This document shows, piece by piece, positions 31,639-40,240 of a stretch of DNA of 64,000 nt. The DNA comes from Acidobacteriota bacterium (GTDB taxonomy: Bacteria; Acidobacteriota; Vicinamibacteria; Vicinamibacterales; UBA2999), in contig CAUJDN010000030.1 in NCBI GenBank assembly GCA_963169195.1, positions 140,943 to 204,942 on the forward strand, written 5' to 3'. How positions within the stretch are numbered: position 1 is the first letter of the stretch; each line of letters starts with the position of its first letter. A program made the translations under genes and the position numbers. The notes below the pieces were generated by a model. The model was not told the DNA's origin. It ran no database searches and saw only the letters and a program-made list of their open reading frames with translations.

Positions 31639-31663
31639 GCTTCTCGTTGCCGGAAGATCGACG

Positions 31664-31692
31664 AAAGGGGGCGCCACCGTGCGCCCCCTTTT
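31664..31692. terminator. Bidirectional terminator between peptide 2 and the cyclophilin gene
   Basis: A perfect 11-bp stem AAAGGGGGCGC/GCGCCCCCTTT (31664-31674 with 31681-31691) closes a 6-base loop. A T-run lies on one side and an A-run on the other. It sits between convergent genes and can serve both. Confidence 0.85.
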
Positions 31693-31734
31693 GTTGTGGC
31701 GGGGCCTCGCGGCGCGCCGCCGCCCTCACCCGCC

Positions 31735-33816
31735 TCAGCGCGCGTCGGCGCCCACCCACGCCACGCCGTCCCAGATCCTGACGCTGCGGACGGCGTCCCA
31801 CTGCTGCAGGCGATCCACCACGTCCATCCCGGCCACGACCTGGCCGAACACAGTGTAGCGACCGTCGAGGTGCGGCTGCGGCGAATGGGTGATGAAGAAC
31901 TGGCTGCCGCCCGTGTCGGCCCAGTCGAGCGCCATCCCGACCGTACCGCGAAGGTACGGCCGCTGGTTGATCTCGTCCCGCATGGTGTAACCCGGCCCAC
32001 CTTCCCCGTCGCCGCGCGGATCGCCGCCCTGGACGACGAAGTCGGGCACGACGCGGTGCCACGGGATGTTGTTGAAGAAGCCCTTGCGCGCGAGGGCCGT
32101 GAAGTTCGCCACGGTTCGCGGGGCATCGACGACGGCGAGCTCGAGCTCGATGACCCCCTTTTCGGTGTCGATGTAGGCGCGCGGCGAGTACGCGGGTGAG
32201 ATCAACCCGTCGATCGCCGGCGGCTCGGGCACGGGCGGCGCCGGCGTGGCGGGGGTCGCATCGGCCTGCGGATCGAGTCGCGCGAGCAGCTGCGCCGCGC
32301 GAAGGCGGACGGCCCAGTCCTTGTCCGCCAGCGCGGCGGTGAGTGCCGGCCGCGCGGCCGCCGCGTCCAGCGTCGCCAGCGCCGACAGGATGGCCGCGCG
32401 GGCGACGTAGGTGCCGTCACGACCGGCCACGTCGAGCGCCGCCGTCAGCGCGGCCACCTGGTCGGTGGCCTTCAGCCGTGCGAGGCCGTTCGCCGCCGCC
32501 ATCCGCACGACGGGATCCTCGGCGGCCAGCCGCGCGGACAGGACCGCCCGCGCCGACTTCGCGCCGCTGGCGGCCAGCGCGGCCAGCACCGACGGCATGA
32601 CCCGCTGGTCCTCGTCACCCCGCATGTCCGTGAGGCGCGCCTCACCGCGATGGTCCGGCAGCTCGCCCAGCGCGGAGGCCAGCGCCGCGCGCACGGACCA
32701 GTGCGGATCGGCGTCGAGCCCCGAGATGGCGGAGATGAACATGTCCGGATCGACGCGGGCCATGGCGACCAGGGCCGCCGCGCGCATCGCGGGCCACGGG
32801 GCCGACGCCAGCTCGATGAGCGCATCCATCGCCGCGCCATGCCTCACCTGCCCAAGGGCGACGACGGCCTCCAGCTGGAGGTTCGGGTCGAGCTTCGGCG
32901 TGGTGACAATCTTCATCAGCGCCGCGCCGCTCTCGGTGCGCCTGATGGCGCCGAGGGCTCGCACGGCCTGGACGCGCACCGCGGCCGGCTCGGCCTCGCC
33001 GACCGCGAGGGCGGTGAGGGCGGGAAGCGCGGCCACGTGCTCGAGCGCGCCCAGCCCTCGGGCAGCGAAGGCGCGCGTCACCTGTCCCTCGCCCTGCAGC
33101 AGGGCCATCAGTGTGCCTGCCGCGCGCGGGTTCTCCAGCCGCTGAAAGGCGTACGCCACGGGCCACCAGCGGCTGCGCGGCTGGCCGGTCGCGTCGAGCA
33201 GGGTTGCCGCCAGCTCGTCGTAGGCCCCGAGCCGCACGAGCGCATACATGCCCAGGCGCACGGCTTCGGCCGCCGCGTCCTTCGGATGGCCGACATCGTC
33301 GGCCGCGATCCCGGCAAGCGCCCCCGCGCCGATGTGCGCGGACATCATCGCGGCAATCTCCGCCGCGGCCGGCTCGTGGCCGAGCATGCCGAGGGCCTCG
33401 GCCGCGCGGCCCTGGAGCAGCGGATCCGGCGTGGCGAGCGCGGTGACCAGCGCCGGCGCGGCGCCGGCGCGGCCGATGAGGCCGAGCGCGAACGCCGCCA
33501 TCTGGCGCACTTCCGGGTCGGCCTCGGATGTGAGCATGGCGGTCAGCGGGCCCACCGCGTCTGGCAGGCGCGCGCGGCCGGCGGCCAGCGCCGCACGCCG
33601 GCGGATGTGCGCCTGCGAGTCGGCGAGCATCGCGATGAGATCCTGCCCGGGAGTGGGCCCCCGAGCGACGCGCTGGTCTTCGAGTTCCAGGATCCAGGCG
33701 AGCTTCTGGGCGGCGGTGGGTGGCGGCGGCTCGGCCGCGATGTCGGGACCCGGCTGCGGGCCGCAGCCGTGCGCGAGCAGCACGACCGCGAGTACGCCCG
33801 CGCGTCGCCACGTCAT
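31735..33816 (-). CDS. Lipoprotein with HEAT repeats fused to a cyclophilin peptidyl-prolyl isomerase
   Basis: The 693-residue product starts with a lipoprotein signal ending VVLLAHGC, then about 450 residues of HEAT-like helical repeats (for example VRQMAAFALGLIGRAGAAPALVTAL). A C-terminal cyclophilin domain follows (about residues 535-690). The isomerase core is intact: IPWHRVVPDFVVQGGD, GTVGMA and GSQFFIT. It probably helps fold or hold proteins in the periplasm. The start is the ATG at 33816, because the longer track ORF overlaps the neighbouring gene. Its ATGA overlaps the stop of the MenC/NAAAR gene, so translation is coupled. Confidence 0.9.
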   Translation of the reverse strand: MTWRRAGVLAVVLLAHGCGPQPGPDIAAEPPPPTAAQKLAWILELEDQRVARGPTPGQDLIAMLADSQAHIRRRAALAAGRARLPDAVGPLTAMLTSEADPEVRQMAAFALGLIGRAGAAPALVTALATPDPLLQGRAAEALGMLGHEPAAAEIAAMMSAHIGAGALAGIAADDVGHPKDAAAEAVRLGMYALVRLGAYDELAATLLDATGQPRSRWWPVAYAFQRLENPRAAGTLMALLQGEGQVTRAFAARGLGALEHVAALPALTALAVGEAEPAAVRVQAVRALGAIRRTESGAALMKIVTTPKLDPNLQLEAVVALGQVRHGAAMDALIELASAPWPAMRAAALVAMARVDPDMFISAISGLDADPHWSVRAALASALGELPDHRGEARLTDMRGDEDQRVMPSVLAALAASGAKSARAVLSARLAAEDPVVRMAAANGLARLKATDQVAALTAALDVAGRDGTYVARAAILSALATLDAAAARPALTAALADKDWAVRLRAAQLLARLDPQADATPATPAPPVPEPPAIDGLISPAYSPRAYIDTEKGVIELELAVVDAPRTVANFTALARKGFFNNIPWHRVVPDFVVQGGDPRGDGEGGPGYTMRDEINQRPYLRGTVGMALDWADTGGSQFFITHSPQPHLDGRYTVFGQVVAGMDVVDRLQQWDAVRSVRIWDGVAWVGADAR

Positions 33817-34937
33817 CTCGAGACCTCGCTGGCGGTCAGGACGAGATGCCGCTCCGTGGCCTTCTCGACGCGGTCGCGCATCACGTTCACCCCGATGCCG
33901 GGGCCCGCGGGCACGGCGATGGTGCCATCCGGCCCGATGTCGATGCCGGGCTCGATGAGGTCGGGCACGTAGTAGCGCTTGCTGGCCGCGATGTCGCCCG
34001 GCAGGCGGAAGTTGGGCAGGCTGGCCAGGTGGATGTTGTGGGCCCGGCCGATGCCGCTCTCGAGCATCCCACCGTGCCAGACCGGGATGTCCTGGGCCGC
34101 GCAGAGATCGTGCAGTTCCACGGACTGCTGGTGCCCGCCCACGCGGCCCGGCTTGATGTTGATGATGCGGCAGGCCTTCGCGGCGATGGCATCCCGCCCG
34201 ATACGGACCGTGTGGATGGACTCGTCCAGGCAGATTGGCGTGGCGATGGCCTGCTGCAGCGCGACGTGGTCCATCACGTCGTCGTAGTCGAGCGGCTGCT
34301 CGATCATCATGAGGTCGTACGGATCCAGCTTCGCCAGGTGCGCGGCATCGTCGAGCGTGTAGGCGGCGTTGGCATCCACCATGAGCGGGATGTCGCCGAA
34401 GGTCGCCCGCACCCGTTCCACCGCCTCGATGTCCCAGCCCCGCTTGATCTTGATCTTGATGCGCTGGTAGCCGGCCGCCCGCTCCTTCGCCACCTTCTCG
34501 ACGAGCTGGTCCAGTGAGTCCTGGATGCCGATCGACACGCCCGAGGCGATGCGGTCGCGCGTGCCGCCGAGCGCGGCCGACAGCGGCTGGCCCTGGATCT
34601 TCGCGTAGAGGTCCCACGACGCCATCTCCAGCAGCGCCTTGGCCATGTTGTGCGTGCGCACCCGCTTCATCGCCGGGAACACCTCGCGGGGATGCGCGAA
34701 CTCGCGCCCCAGCACCAGCGGCGCCAGGAAGCGCGTGACGATGTGCCAGACGGTTTCCGTGGTCTCGCCGCTGTAGTAGGGGTGTCCCTCGGCCACGGCC
34801 TCACCCCAGCCTTCGTGCCCTCCGCCCTCCACGCGCGCGAGGATGAACTCGCGGTCGTAGCTGCGCCCGAAGCTCGTCTCGAAGAAGTGCACGAGGGGCA
34901 GTCGGCACAGGAACAGTTCCAGTCTGTCGATTCTCAT
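33813..34937 (-). CDS. MenC/N-acylamino acid racemase-type enolase-superfamily enzyme
   Basis: This muconate-cycloisomerase-like enzyme resembles o-succinylbenzoate synthase of the Gram-positive type and N-acylamino acid racemases, which are hard to separate by sequence. The catalytic Lys pair (KIKIKRGWD), metal ligands in VDANAAYT, MIEQPL and CLDES, the second Lys in INIKPGRVGG, and WHGGMLESGIGRAHN are all visible. From the ATG at 34937 (AGGAG upstream) it is 374 residues. No other menaquinone genes are in the window, so the pathway role is undecided. It overlaps the cyclophilin gene by 4 bases and is divergent from the kinase gene. Confidence 0.85.
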   Translation of the reverse strand: MRIDRLELFLCRLPLVHFFETSFGRSYDREFILARVEGGGHEGWGEAVAEGHPYYSGETTETVWHIVTRFLAPLVLGREFAHPREVFPAMKRVRTHNMAKALLEMASWDLYAKIQGQPLSAALGGTRDRIASGVSIGIQDSLDQLVEKVAKERAAGYQRIKIKIKRGWDIEAVERVRATFGDIPLMVDANAAYTLDDAAHLAKLDPYDLMMIEQPLDYDDVMDHVALQQAIATPICLDESIHTVRIGRDAIAAKACRIINIKPGRVGGHQQSVELHDLCAAQDIPVWHGGMLESGIGRAHNIHLASLPNFRLPGDIAASKRYYVPDLIEPGIDIGPDGTIAVPAGPGIGVNVMRDRVEKATERHLVLTASEVSR

Positions 34938-34967
34938 CACGTCTCCTGCGAGTAGTGGAACCTGAAA

Positions 34968-34973
34968 TATACT
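34968..34973 (+). promoter_or_regulatory. -10-like hexamer directly before the deoxynucleoside kinase
   Basis: TATACT lies 8 bases before the GTG at 34982. No Shine-Dalgarno is visible, so the transcript is likely leaderless. This also argues against the longer start at 34955. Confidence 0.5.
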
Positions 34974-34981
34974 CGGCCGGC

Positions 34982-35620
34982 GTGGCCTTTCATTACCTCG
35001 CTGTCGAGGGCCCCATCGGGGTCGGCAAGACGGTCCTGGCCGAACGGCTGGCGACGCGCCTCGACGCCACCACCATTCTCGAGGACACGGACAACCCGTT
35101 TCTGGCGGACTTCTACGCCGATCGGCCGGGATCGGCGCTGCAGGCGCAGCTGTTCTACCTGCTGAACCGCCACCGCCAGTTGTCGGGCCTGCGCCAGGCC
35201 GATCTGTTCCTGCAGGCCACCATCTGCGACTACGTCTTCGACAAGGACAAGATCTTCGCGTACCTGAATCTGGACGACAACGAGCTCTTCATCTACCAGC
35301 GGCTCTACGACCTGCTGGCGCGGGACGTCCCGTCGCCGGACCTCGTGGTCTACCTCCAGGCGCCGACGGACATCCTCCTCGAGCGGCTGCGCCACAAGCC
35401 CCGGGACCTCGAGGTCGCCATCCCCCGCCCGGCGGAGGACTACGTGCGCGAGGTGAACGAGGCCTACCAGCACTTCTTCTTCCATTACACGGCCACCCCG
35501 TTGCTCGTCGTCGAGACCGCGGAGTTCGACCCCGAAACCGACGACGCGGCCCTCGACGAGCTGGTGAAGCAGATCCGGGGCATGGGGAAGGGAACCCGGT
35601 ACTACATCGCGCGGAGGTGA
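34982..35620 (+). CDS. Deoxynucleoside kinase
   Basis: The product resembles bacterial deoxyadenosine/deoxyguanosine kinases, which phosphorylate salvaged deoxynucleosides. It begins with VEGPIGVGKTVLAERL (P-loop). It continues with LFYLLNRHRQL, the LQATICDYVFDKDKIFA region (ERS-like position), and the lid LLERLRHKPRDLE, and ends near 212 residues. The track starts at the GTG 34955; I use 34982 because TATACT sits 8 bases upstream and the length fits the family. Substrate preference cannot be read from the sequence. accD follows 44 bases later. Confidence 0.88.
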   Translation: MAFHYLAVEGPIGVGKTVLAERLATRLDATTILEDTDNPFLADFYADRPGSALQAQLFYLLNRHRQLSGLRQADLFLQATICDYVFDKDKIFAYLNLDDNELFIYQRLYDLLARDVPSPDLVVYLQAPTDILLERLRHKPRDLEVAIPRPAEDYVREVNEAYQHFFFHYTATPLLVVETAEFDPETDDAALDELVKQIRGMGKGTRYYIARR

Positions 35621-35664
35621 TCTCTTTTCACTTTTCTCGTTTCTCTTTGCTAAGCTGAATCCTC

Positions 35665-36507
35665 ATGGCCTGGTTCAAGAAGGCCCGCAAGCCCCTGGCG
35701 GCGCCGGAGAAGACCAGCCGCGTGCCCGAAGGCCTCTGGGAGAAGTGCCCGGAGTGCGACTCCATCATCTATGCCAAGGATCTCGCCCGGACCCTGCACG
35801 TGTGCGAGAAGTGCGGGCACCACTTCCGGATGGGCGCGGTCGATCGGCTGAAGACGCTCTTCGACCACGAGCGCTGGGACGAGCTGGCGCCGGGGCTGCG
35901 CTCGAACGACCCGCTCACCTTCACCGACACCAGGCCCTATCGTGATCGGCTCGCGAAGACCCGGGCCGGCACGGGCCAGGACGACGCGGTCATCGTCGGC
36001 GTGGGGCGCCTGGACGGCATCGAGACCGTCATCGCGTCCATGGACTACAGCTTCATCGGCGGGTCGATGGGTGTCGTGGTCGGCGAGAGGATCGTGCGCG
36101 GCATCGAGCTGGCCATCGAGCGGAGGGCCGCGGTCGTCATCGTGTCGTGCTCGGGCGGCGCCCGCATGATGGAGGGGGCGCTGTCGCTGATGCAGATGGC
36201 GAAGATCGCCGCGGCGCTGGCCCGGCTGGATCGCGCGCGGCTGCCGTACATCTCGGTGCTGACGGACCCGACGACCGGCGGCGTGACCGCCAGCTATGCC
36301 ATGCTGGGCGACCTGAACGTCGCCGAGCCGCGGGCGCTCATCGGCTTCGCCGGCCCACGCGTCATCGAGCAGACCATCCGCCAGAAGCTGCCCGAAGGCT
36401 TTCAGCGGAGCGAGTTCCTGCTCGAGCGCGGCATGCTCGACCTGGTGGTGGACCGCCGCGAGCTGAAGGCGACGCTGGCCCGGGCCCTGCGCTTCATGGG
36501 GACGTGA
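35665..36507 (+). CDS. accD: Acetyl-CoA carboxylase carboxyltransferase subunit beta
   Basis: AccD, with AccA, transfers the carboxyl group from biotin to acetyl-CoA to make malonyl-CoA for fatty-acid synthesis. The 280-residue product has the N-terminal four-cysteine zinc finger (CPECDSIIY...CEKCGHHF) and the carboxyltransferase core. GGSMGVVVGERIVRG, CSGGARMMEGALSLMQMAK and SVLTDPTTGGVTASYAMLGD are the family signatures. Length is normal. Its stop overlaps the folC start (GTGA); the accD-folC pair is common. Confidence 0.96.
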   Translation: MAWFKKARKPLAAPEKTSRVPEGLWEKCPECDSIIYAKDLARTLHVCEKCGHHFRMGAVDRLKTLFDHERWDELAPGLRSNDPLTFTDTRPYRDRLAKTRAGTGQDDAVIVGVGRLDGIETVIASMDYSFIGGSMGVVVGERIVRGIELAIERRAAVVIVSCSGGARMMEGALSLMQMAKIAAALARLDRARLPYISVLTDPTTGGVTASYAMLGDLNVAEPRALIGFAGPRVIEQTIRQKLPEGFQRSEFLLERGMLDLVVDRRELKATLARALRFMGT

Positions 36508-37790
36508 CCACCTACGAACGGCTCTTCGCGCTCGAAGCCTTCGGCGTCAAGCTGGGGCTCCAGAACATGCGCACGCTCGTGGCCGCCCTCGGCCACCCCG
36601 AGCGCACCTACCCCACCATCCACGTCGCGGGCACCAACGGCAAGGGCTCGGTCTGCGCGATGACCGAGCGGGCCCTGCGCGCGTCAGGCTACCGCACGGG
36701 CCTCTACACGTCGCCCCACCTGGACCGCCTCGAGGAGCGCGTGGCCGTGGATGGCGACCCGGTCGCGCCGGCCCTGTTCGAGGCGTGCGCCGCGCATGTG
36801 CTGCGGGTGGTCGACGAGGCCATGGCCGATGGGCGCCTCGACGTCCACCCCACCTTCTTCGAGGTGACGACGGCCATCGCGTTCGAGGTGTTCCACCGCG
36901 CGCGCGTGGACGTGGCGGTCATCGAGGTCGGGCTGGGAGGCCGGTTCGACGCGACCAACGTCATCGGTCCGGTGGCCTGCGCCATCACCTCGATTGCCTT
37001 CGACCACGAGCGGCACCTGGGCACGACGCTCGCCGCCATCGCCGCCGAGAAGGCCGGGATTGCCAAGCACGGCACGCCCCTGGTGATCGGCGACCTGGCG
37101 CCCGAGGCCCGTTCCACCATCGCGGTCGCGGCGGAGGCTGCGGGCGCGCCGCTGATCGATGCGGCCGCTGTCCTCGCCCACGCCACCGTGGAGCGCGGGG
37201 TCGCCACCGTCACCTGCCGCGGCGGGTACCCGCCCGTCCGGCTCGCCCTCGCGGGGCGGCACCAGGTGGCCAACGCGGCCACGGCGGTGCGGCTGCTCGA
37301 GATCATCGAGCAGGAAGGCCTGCCGGTGGGCATGGAGGCCATCGTGACGGGATTGTCCGCGGCCCGCTGGCCCGCGCGCCTCGAATGGCTGCGCCTGGCG
37401 GGCGGGGATCTGCTGATCGACGCGGCGCACAACCCGTCCGGCGCCCAGGCGCTGGCATCGTATCTCGTGGACGCGGGCGTGGCGCCGCTGCCCATCGTCG
37501 TCGCGGCGATGCGCGACAAGGACGTGGCCGGAATGGTGCGGCCGCTGGCCCGCGTCGCCTCGCGGTTCGTCGCGACCGGCGTGGCGCACGATCGCTCGCA
37601 CGGCGCGGGCGCGCTGGCGGCGCTCATCGCACCGCTGGCGCCGGGCATCCCCGTCGAGATGGAGCCGGACGCGCGTCGTGCGGTCGCGCACGCGCTCGAG
37701 GGATGCGGCCGGGCCGTGGCCGCCGGCTCCATCTACTTCGTGGGCCCGCTGCGCGCGCGGCTCGTCGAGTCCGGGGCGGTTTCAATCTGA
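36504..37790 (+). CDS. folC: Folylpolyglutamate synthase / dihydrofolate synthase
   Basis: FolC adds glutamate to folates, and often also makes dihydrofolate from dihydropteroate. From the GTG at 36504 the product is 428 residues. Visible are the P-loop HVAGTNGKGSVCAM, GLYTSPHLDRLEERV, EVGLGGRFDATNV and DAAHNPSGAQAL, the Mur-ligase-like signatures of FolC. The track extends the ORF upstream antisense-like over accD, which is not real. The first codon overlaps the accD stop by four bases. Confidence 0.95.
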   Translation: MTTYERLFALEAFGVKLGLQNMRTLVAALGHPERTYPTIHVAGTNGKGSVCAMTERALRASGYRTGLYTSPHLDRLEERVAVDGDPVAPALFEACAAHVLRVVDEAMADGRLDVHPTFFEVTTAIAFEVFHRARVDVAVIEVGLGGRFDATNVIGPVACAITSIAFDHERHLGTTLAAIAAEKAGIAKHGTPLVIGDLAPEARSTIAVAAEAAGAPLIDAAAVLAHATVERGVATVTCRGGYPPVRLALAGRHQVANAATAVRLLEIIEQEGLPVGMEAIVTGLSAARWPARLEWLRLAGGDLLIDAAHNPSGAQALASYLVDAGVAPLPIVVAAMRDKDVAGMVRPLARVASRFVATGVAHDRSHGAGALAALIAPLAPGIPVEMEPDARRAVAHALEGCGRAVAAGSIYFVGPLRARLVESGAVSI

Positions 37791-37807
37791 TATCCTCGAA
37801 TCCACCC

Positions 37808-40135
37808 GTGCCGTCCCCGTCCCACGTGCTGCGCGCGTTCGTCCTGGCGCTCGTCACCCCGGCCGCCGCATCGGCACAGCTGGTGCCGGGCTGGACCACC
37901 AGGCAGTTCACGCTCGAGCGCCTCGACGCCGAGCGCGTGCGCCTGATGCGCGAGGTCGAGATCGAGGGCGAGAAGGGCAGCCCGAACGAAGGCCAGAAGT
38001 TCTTCGCGGACGACCTCGAGCTGAACACGCGCACCGGCGAGCTCATCGCCATCGGCAACGTCGTCTTCTCGACGCCCGAGGCGCGCATCGCCGCGGATCG
38101 CGTGGTGTTCAACACGCGCACCCGGCTGGGCACGTTCACCAACGCCTCCGGCATCGCCTCGCTCGGCGAGCGCGGCGAGCGGGACCGCAGCATGTTCGGG
38201 ACGATGGAGCCCGACATCTACTTCTACGGCCAGACCATCGAGAAGGTGGACGCGGACAAGTACCGCATCGACAAGGGCGGGTTCACCACCTGCGTGCAGC
38301 CCACGCCGCGGTGGGAGATCGTCAGCGGGCGTGCGACCATCAACCTGGACGACTACGCGCTGCTCCGCAACGCCGTCATCCACGTGAAGGACGTGCCGGT
38401 GTTCTACCTGCCGGTGATGTACTACCCCATTCAGGGCGACGACCGCGCCACCGGGTTCCTGCTGCCGACCTACGGCCGGTCGACCTACCGCGGCTCCTCC
38501 ATCAGCAACGCGTTCTTCTGGGCCATCAACCGCAGCCAGGATGCGACGCTCATGCACGACTGGTTCATGTCGCGCGGCCAGGGGATGGGCGCGGAGTACC
38601 GCTACGTGCTGTCGGGCCAGTCGCAGGGCGACTTCCGCTACTACTACCTGAAGGAGAAGGAGAGCACCATCTCCACGCCCAGGGGCACGGTGAACGAGCC
38701 GGCGCGCACCAGCTACCAGGTGAACGCGAACGTGAGCCAGGGGCTGCCGCTCGGGCTGCGGGGCCGTGCGCGCGTGGACTACTTCTCCAACATCACGGCG
38801 CAGCAGCTCTACAACAACAACCTGTACCAGCAGCAGTTCAGCACCCGGTCGGTGGGCGGCGGCGTGTCGGGCGCGTGGCGCGGGTTGAGCGTGTCGGGGA
38901 CATTCCAGCGGACCGAATCGTTCTACAACTCGAACGACTCGTTCGTGAACGGCCAGGCGCCGGGCGTCGTCGCGTCGTTCTCCGGCCAGCGAATCGGTCG
39001 CCTCCCCCTCTATGCCTCGGTGAACCTCGATGCCACGCGCGTGCTGTACCAGCAGAAGTCCGGCGCGAGCGTCGCGGACTGGGGCCTGGGCAAGGTGGAC
39101 CTGGTGCCGTCCCTGCGCGCGCCGCTCAGTTCCCTGCCGTTCCTCTCGGTGAACGCGTCCATCGGCTATCGGGTCACCTACTTCACCGAGAGCCTCGATC
39201 CTTCCACGCGACGTCAGATCGAGGAGGCAGTGACGCGGCGCTACGCCGACATGCGGGCCGAGGTGGTGGGGCCGGTGTTCACGCGCGTCTTCACACCGAA
39301 CAACGCGTTCGCGGACCGTGCCAAGCACATCATCGAGCCGGCCTTCACGGTGCAGCGGATCACCAGCATCGACACGCAGGACCGCATCCCGACCGCGGCG
39401 TCCTACGAGTACATCGTTGGCGGGGTCACGCGCCTCACCTACGGCCTGACCAATCGCCTGCTGGTCCGGCGCGGGGGCGGCGGCGCCCAGGGGGCCGCCG
39501 GCCCGGAGGCGCCCGGCCCGGGCTCGTCGGGGGCGCCCCGCGAGCTGCTCAGCGTGGGCATCAGCCAGAGCTACTACTCCGACGAGAACGCCAGCCCGTT
39601 CGACAACTCGTACTCGTACTCGATGTTCGCGCGCCCGCCCAGCAACTTCTCCACCGTGTCGCTCGTCGCGCGCGCGATGCCGGCCCAGGCGGTCGGCGTG
39701 GACTTCCGCATGGAGTACGACCCCATTGCCGAGGAGCGGAAGGTCGTGGGGTTCGGCCTGAACGGGATGGTGCGGTCGCGCATCGTGGAAGCCTCGGCGG
39801 GCTGGAACAAGCAGAACTACCAGTTCGGGAACCAGTTCCAGTCGAACCACTACGTCCAGCAGACCACCACGCTCCGGTTCGCCGGCAACAAGGTGGGCGG
39901 CACGGTCCAGTTCAACTACGACATCGGGCGCTCCACGATGCTGAACCAGCGGTACATCGCCAACTACAACGCCCAGTGCTGCGGGGTCTCCTTCGAGTAC
40001 CAGTCGTTCAACTATCCCAGCCTGGATCCGCGGTTTCCGGTGCCCCAGGACCGCCGCTTCAATTTCGCCTTCACCCTCGCGGGCGTCGGCAGCTTCTCGA
40101 ACTTCTTCGGCACGTTCGGGGGGCGGTCGTACTGA
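37808..40135 (+). CDS. lptD: LPS-assembly protein LptD
   Basis: LptD is the outer-membrane barrel that inserts lipopolysaccharide, so the cell has a Gram-negative LPS-type envelope. The product opens with a signal peptide ending AAASAQ and an OstA/LptA-like N-terminal domain (TGELIAIGNVVFSTPEARIAADRVVFNTR). A long barrel follows, with DVPVFYLPVMYYPIQGDDRATGFLLPTYGRS, the LptD signature. From the GTG at 37808 it is 775 residues; the GTG at 37826 is an alternative. Neither has a clear Shine-Dalgarno. The C-terminal region (SFEYQSFNYPSLD...) fits the last barrel strands. Confidence 0.92.
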   Translation: MPSPSHVLRAFVLALVTPAAASAQLVPGWTTRQFTLERLDAERVRLMREVEIEGEKGSPNEGQKFFADDLELNTRTGELIAIGNVVFSTPEARIAADRVVFNTRTRLGTFTNASGIASLGERGERDRSMFGTMEPDIYFYGQTIEKVDADKYRIDKGGFTTCVQPTPRWEIVSGRATINLDDYALLRNAVIHVKDVPVFYLPVMYYPIQGDDRATGFLLPTYGRSTYRGSSISNAFFWAINRSQDATLMHDWFMSRGQGMGAEYRYVLSGQSQGDFRYYYLKEKESTISTPRGTVNEPARTSYQVNANVSQGLPLGLRGRARVDYFSNITAQQLYNNNLYQQQFSTRSVGGGVSGAWRGLSVSGTFQRTESFYNSNDSFVNGQAPGVVASFSGQRIGRLPLYASVNLDATRVLYQQKSGASVADWGLGKVDLVPSLRAPLSSLPFLSVNASIGYRVTYFTESLDPSTRRQIEEAVTRRYADMRAEVVGPVFTRVFTPNNAFADRAKHIIEPAFTVQRITSIDTQDRIPTAASYEYIVGGVTRLTYGLTNRLLVRRGGGGAQGAAGPEAPGPGSSGAPRELLSVGISQSYYSDENASPFDNSYSYSMFARPPSNFSTVSLVARAMPAQAVGVDFRMEYDPIAEERKVVGFGLNGMVRSRIVEASAGWNKQNYQFGNQFQSNHYVQQTTTLRFAGNKVGGTVQFNYDIGRSTMLNQRYIANYNAQCCGVSFEYQSFNYPSLDPRFPVPQDRRFNFAFTLAGVGSFSNFFGTFGGRSY

Positions 40136-40176
40136 GGTGCGGGCGGGTGCGGACAGGTGCGGGTGCGGGTGCGGAT
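40136..40176. repeat. GTGCGGG tandem repeat after lptD
   Basis: Short near-identical units (GGTGCGGGCGGGTGCGG, then GGTGCGGGTGCGGGTGCGG) run directly after the lptD stop. They are the reverse-oriented relative of the GCACCCG repeat at 15876. No function is evident. Confidence 0.6.
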
Positions 40177-40240
40177 GGGCTTGGCGCGCCGAAGCTCGCG
40201 AGCGAGGGCGGGATAAGATAGGCGGCCGGGTCCACACGCG

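Noticed and set aside
31735-34617. 960-residue version of the cyclophilin ORF
   Set aside because: The first 267 codons overlap the MenC/NAAAR gene in another frame and are Arg/Gly-rich; the ATG at 33816 gives a lipoprotein signal.
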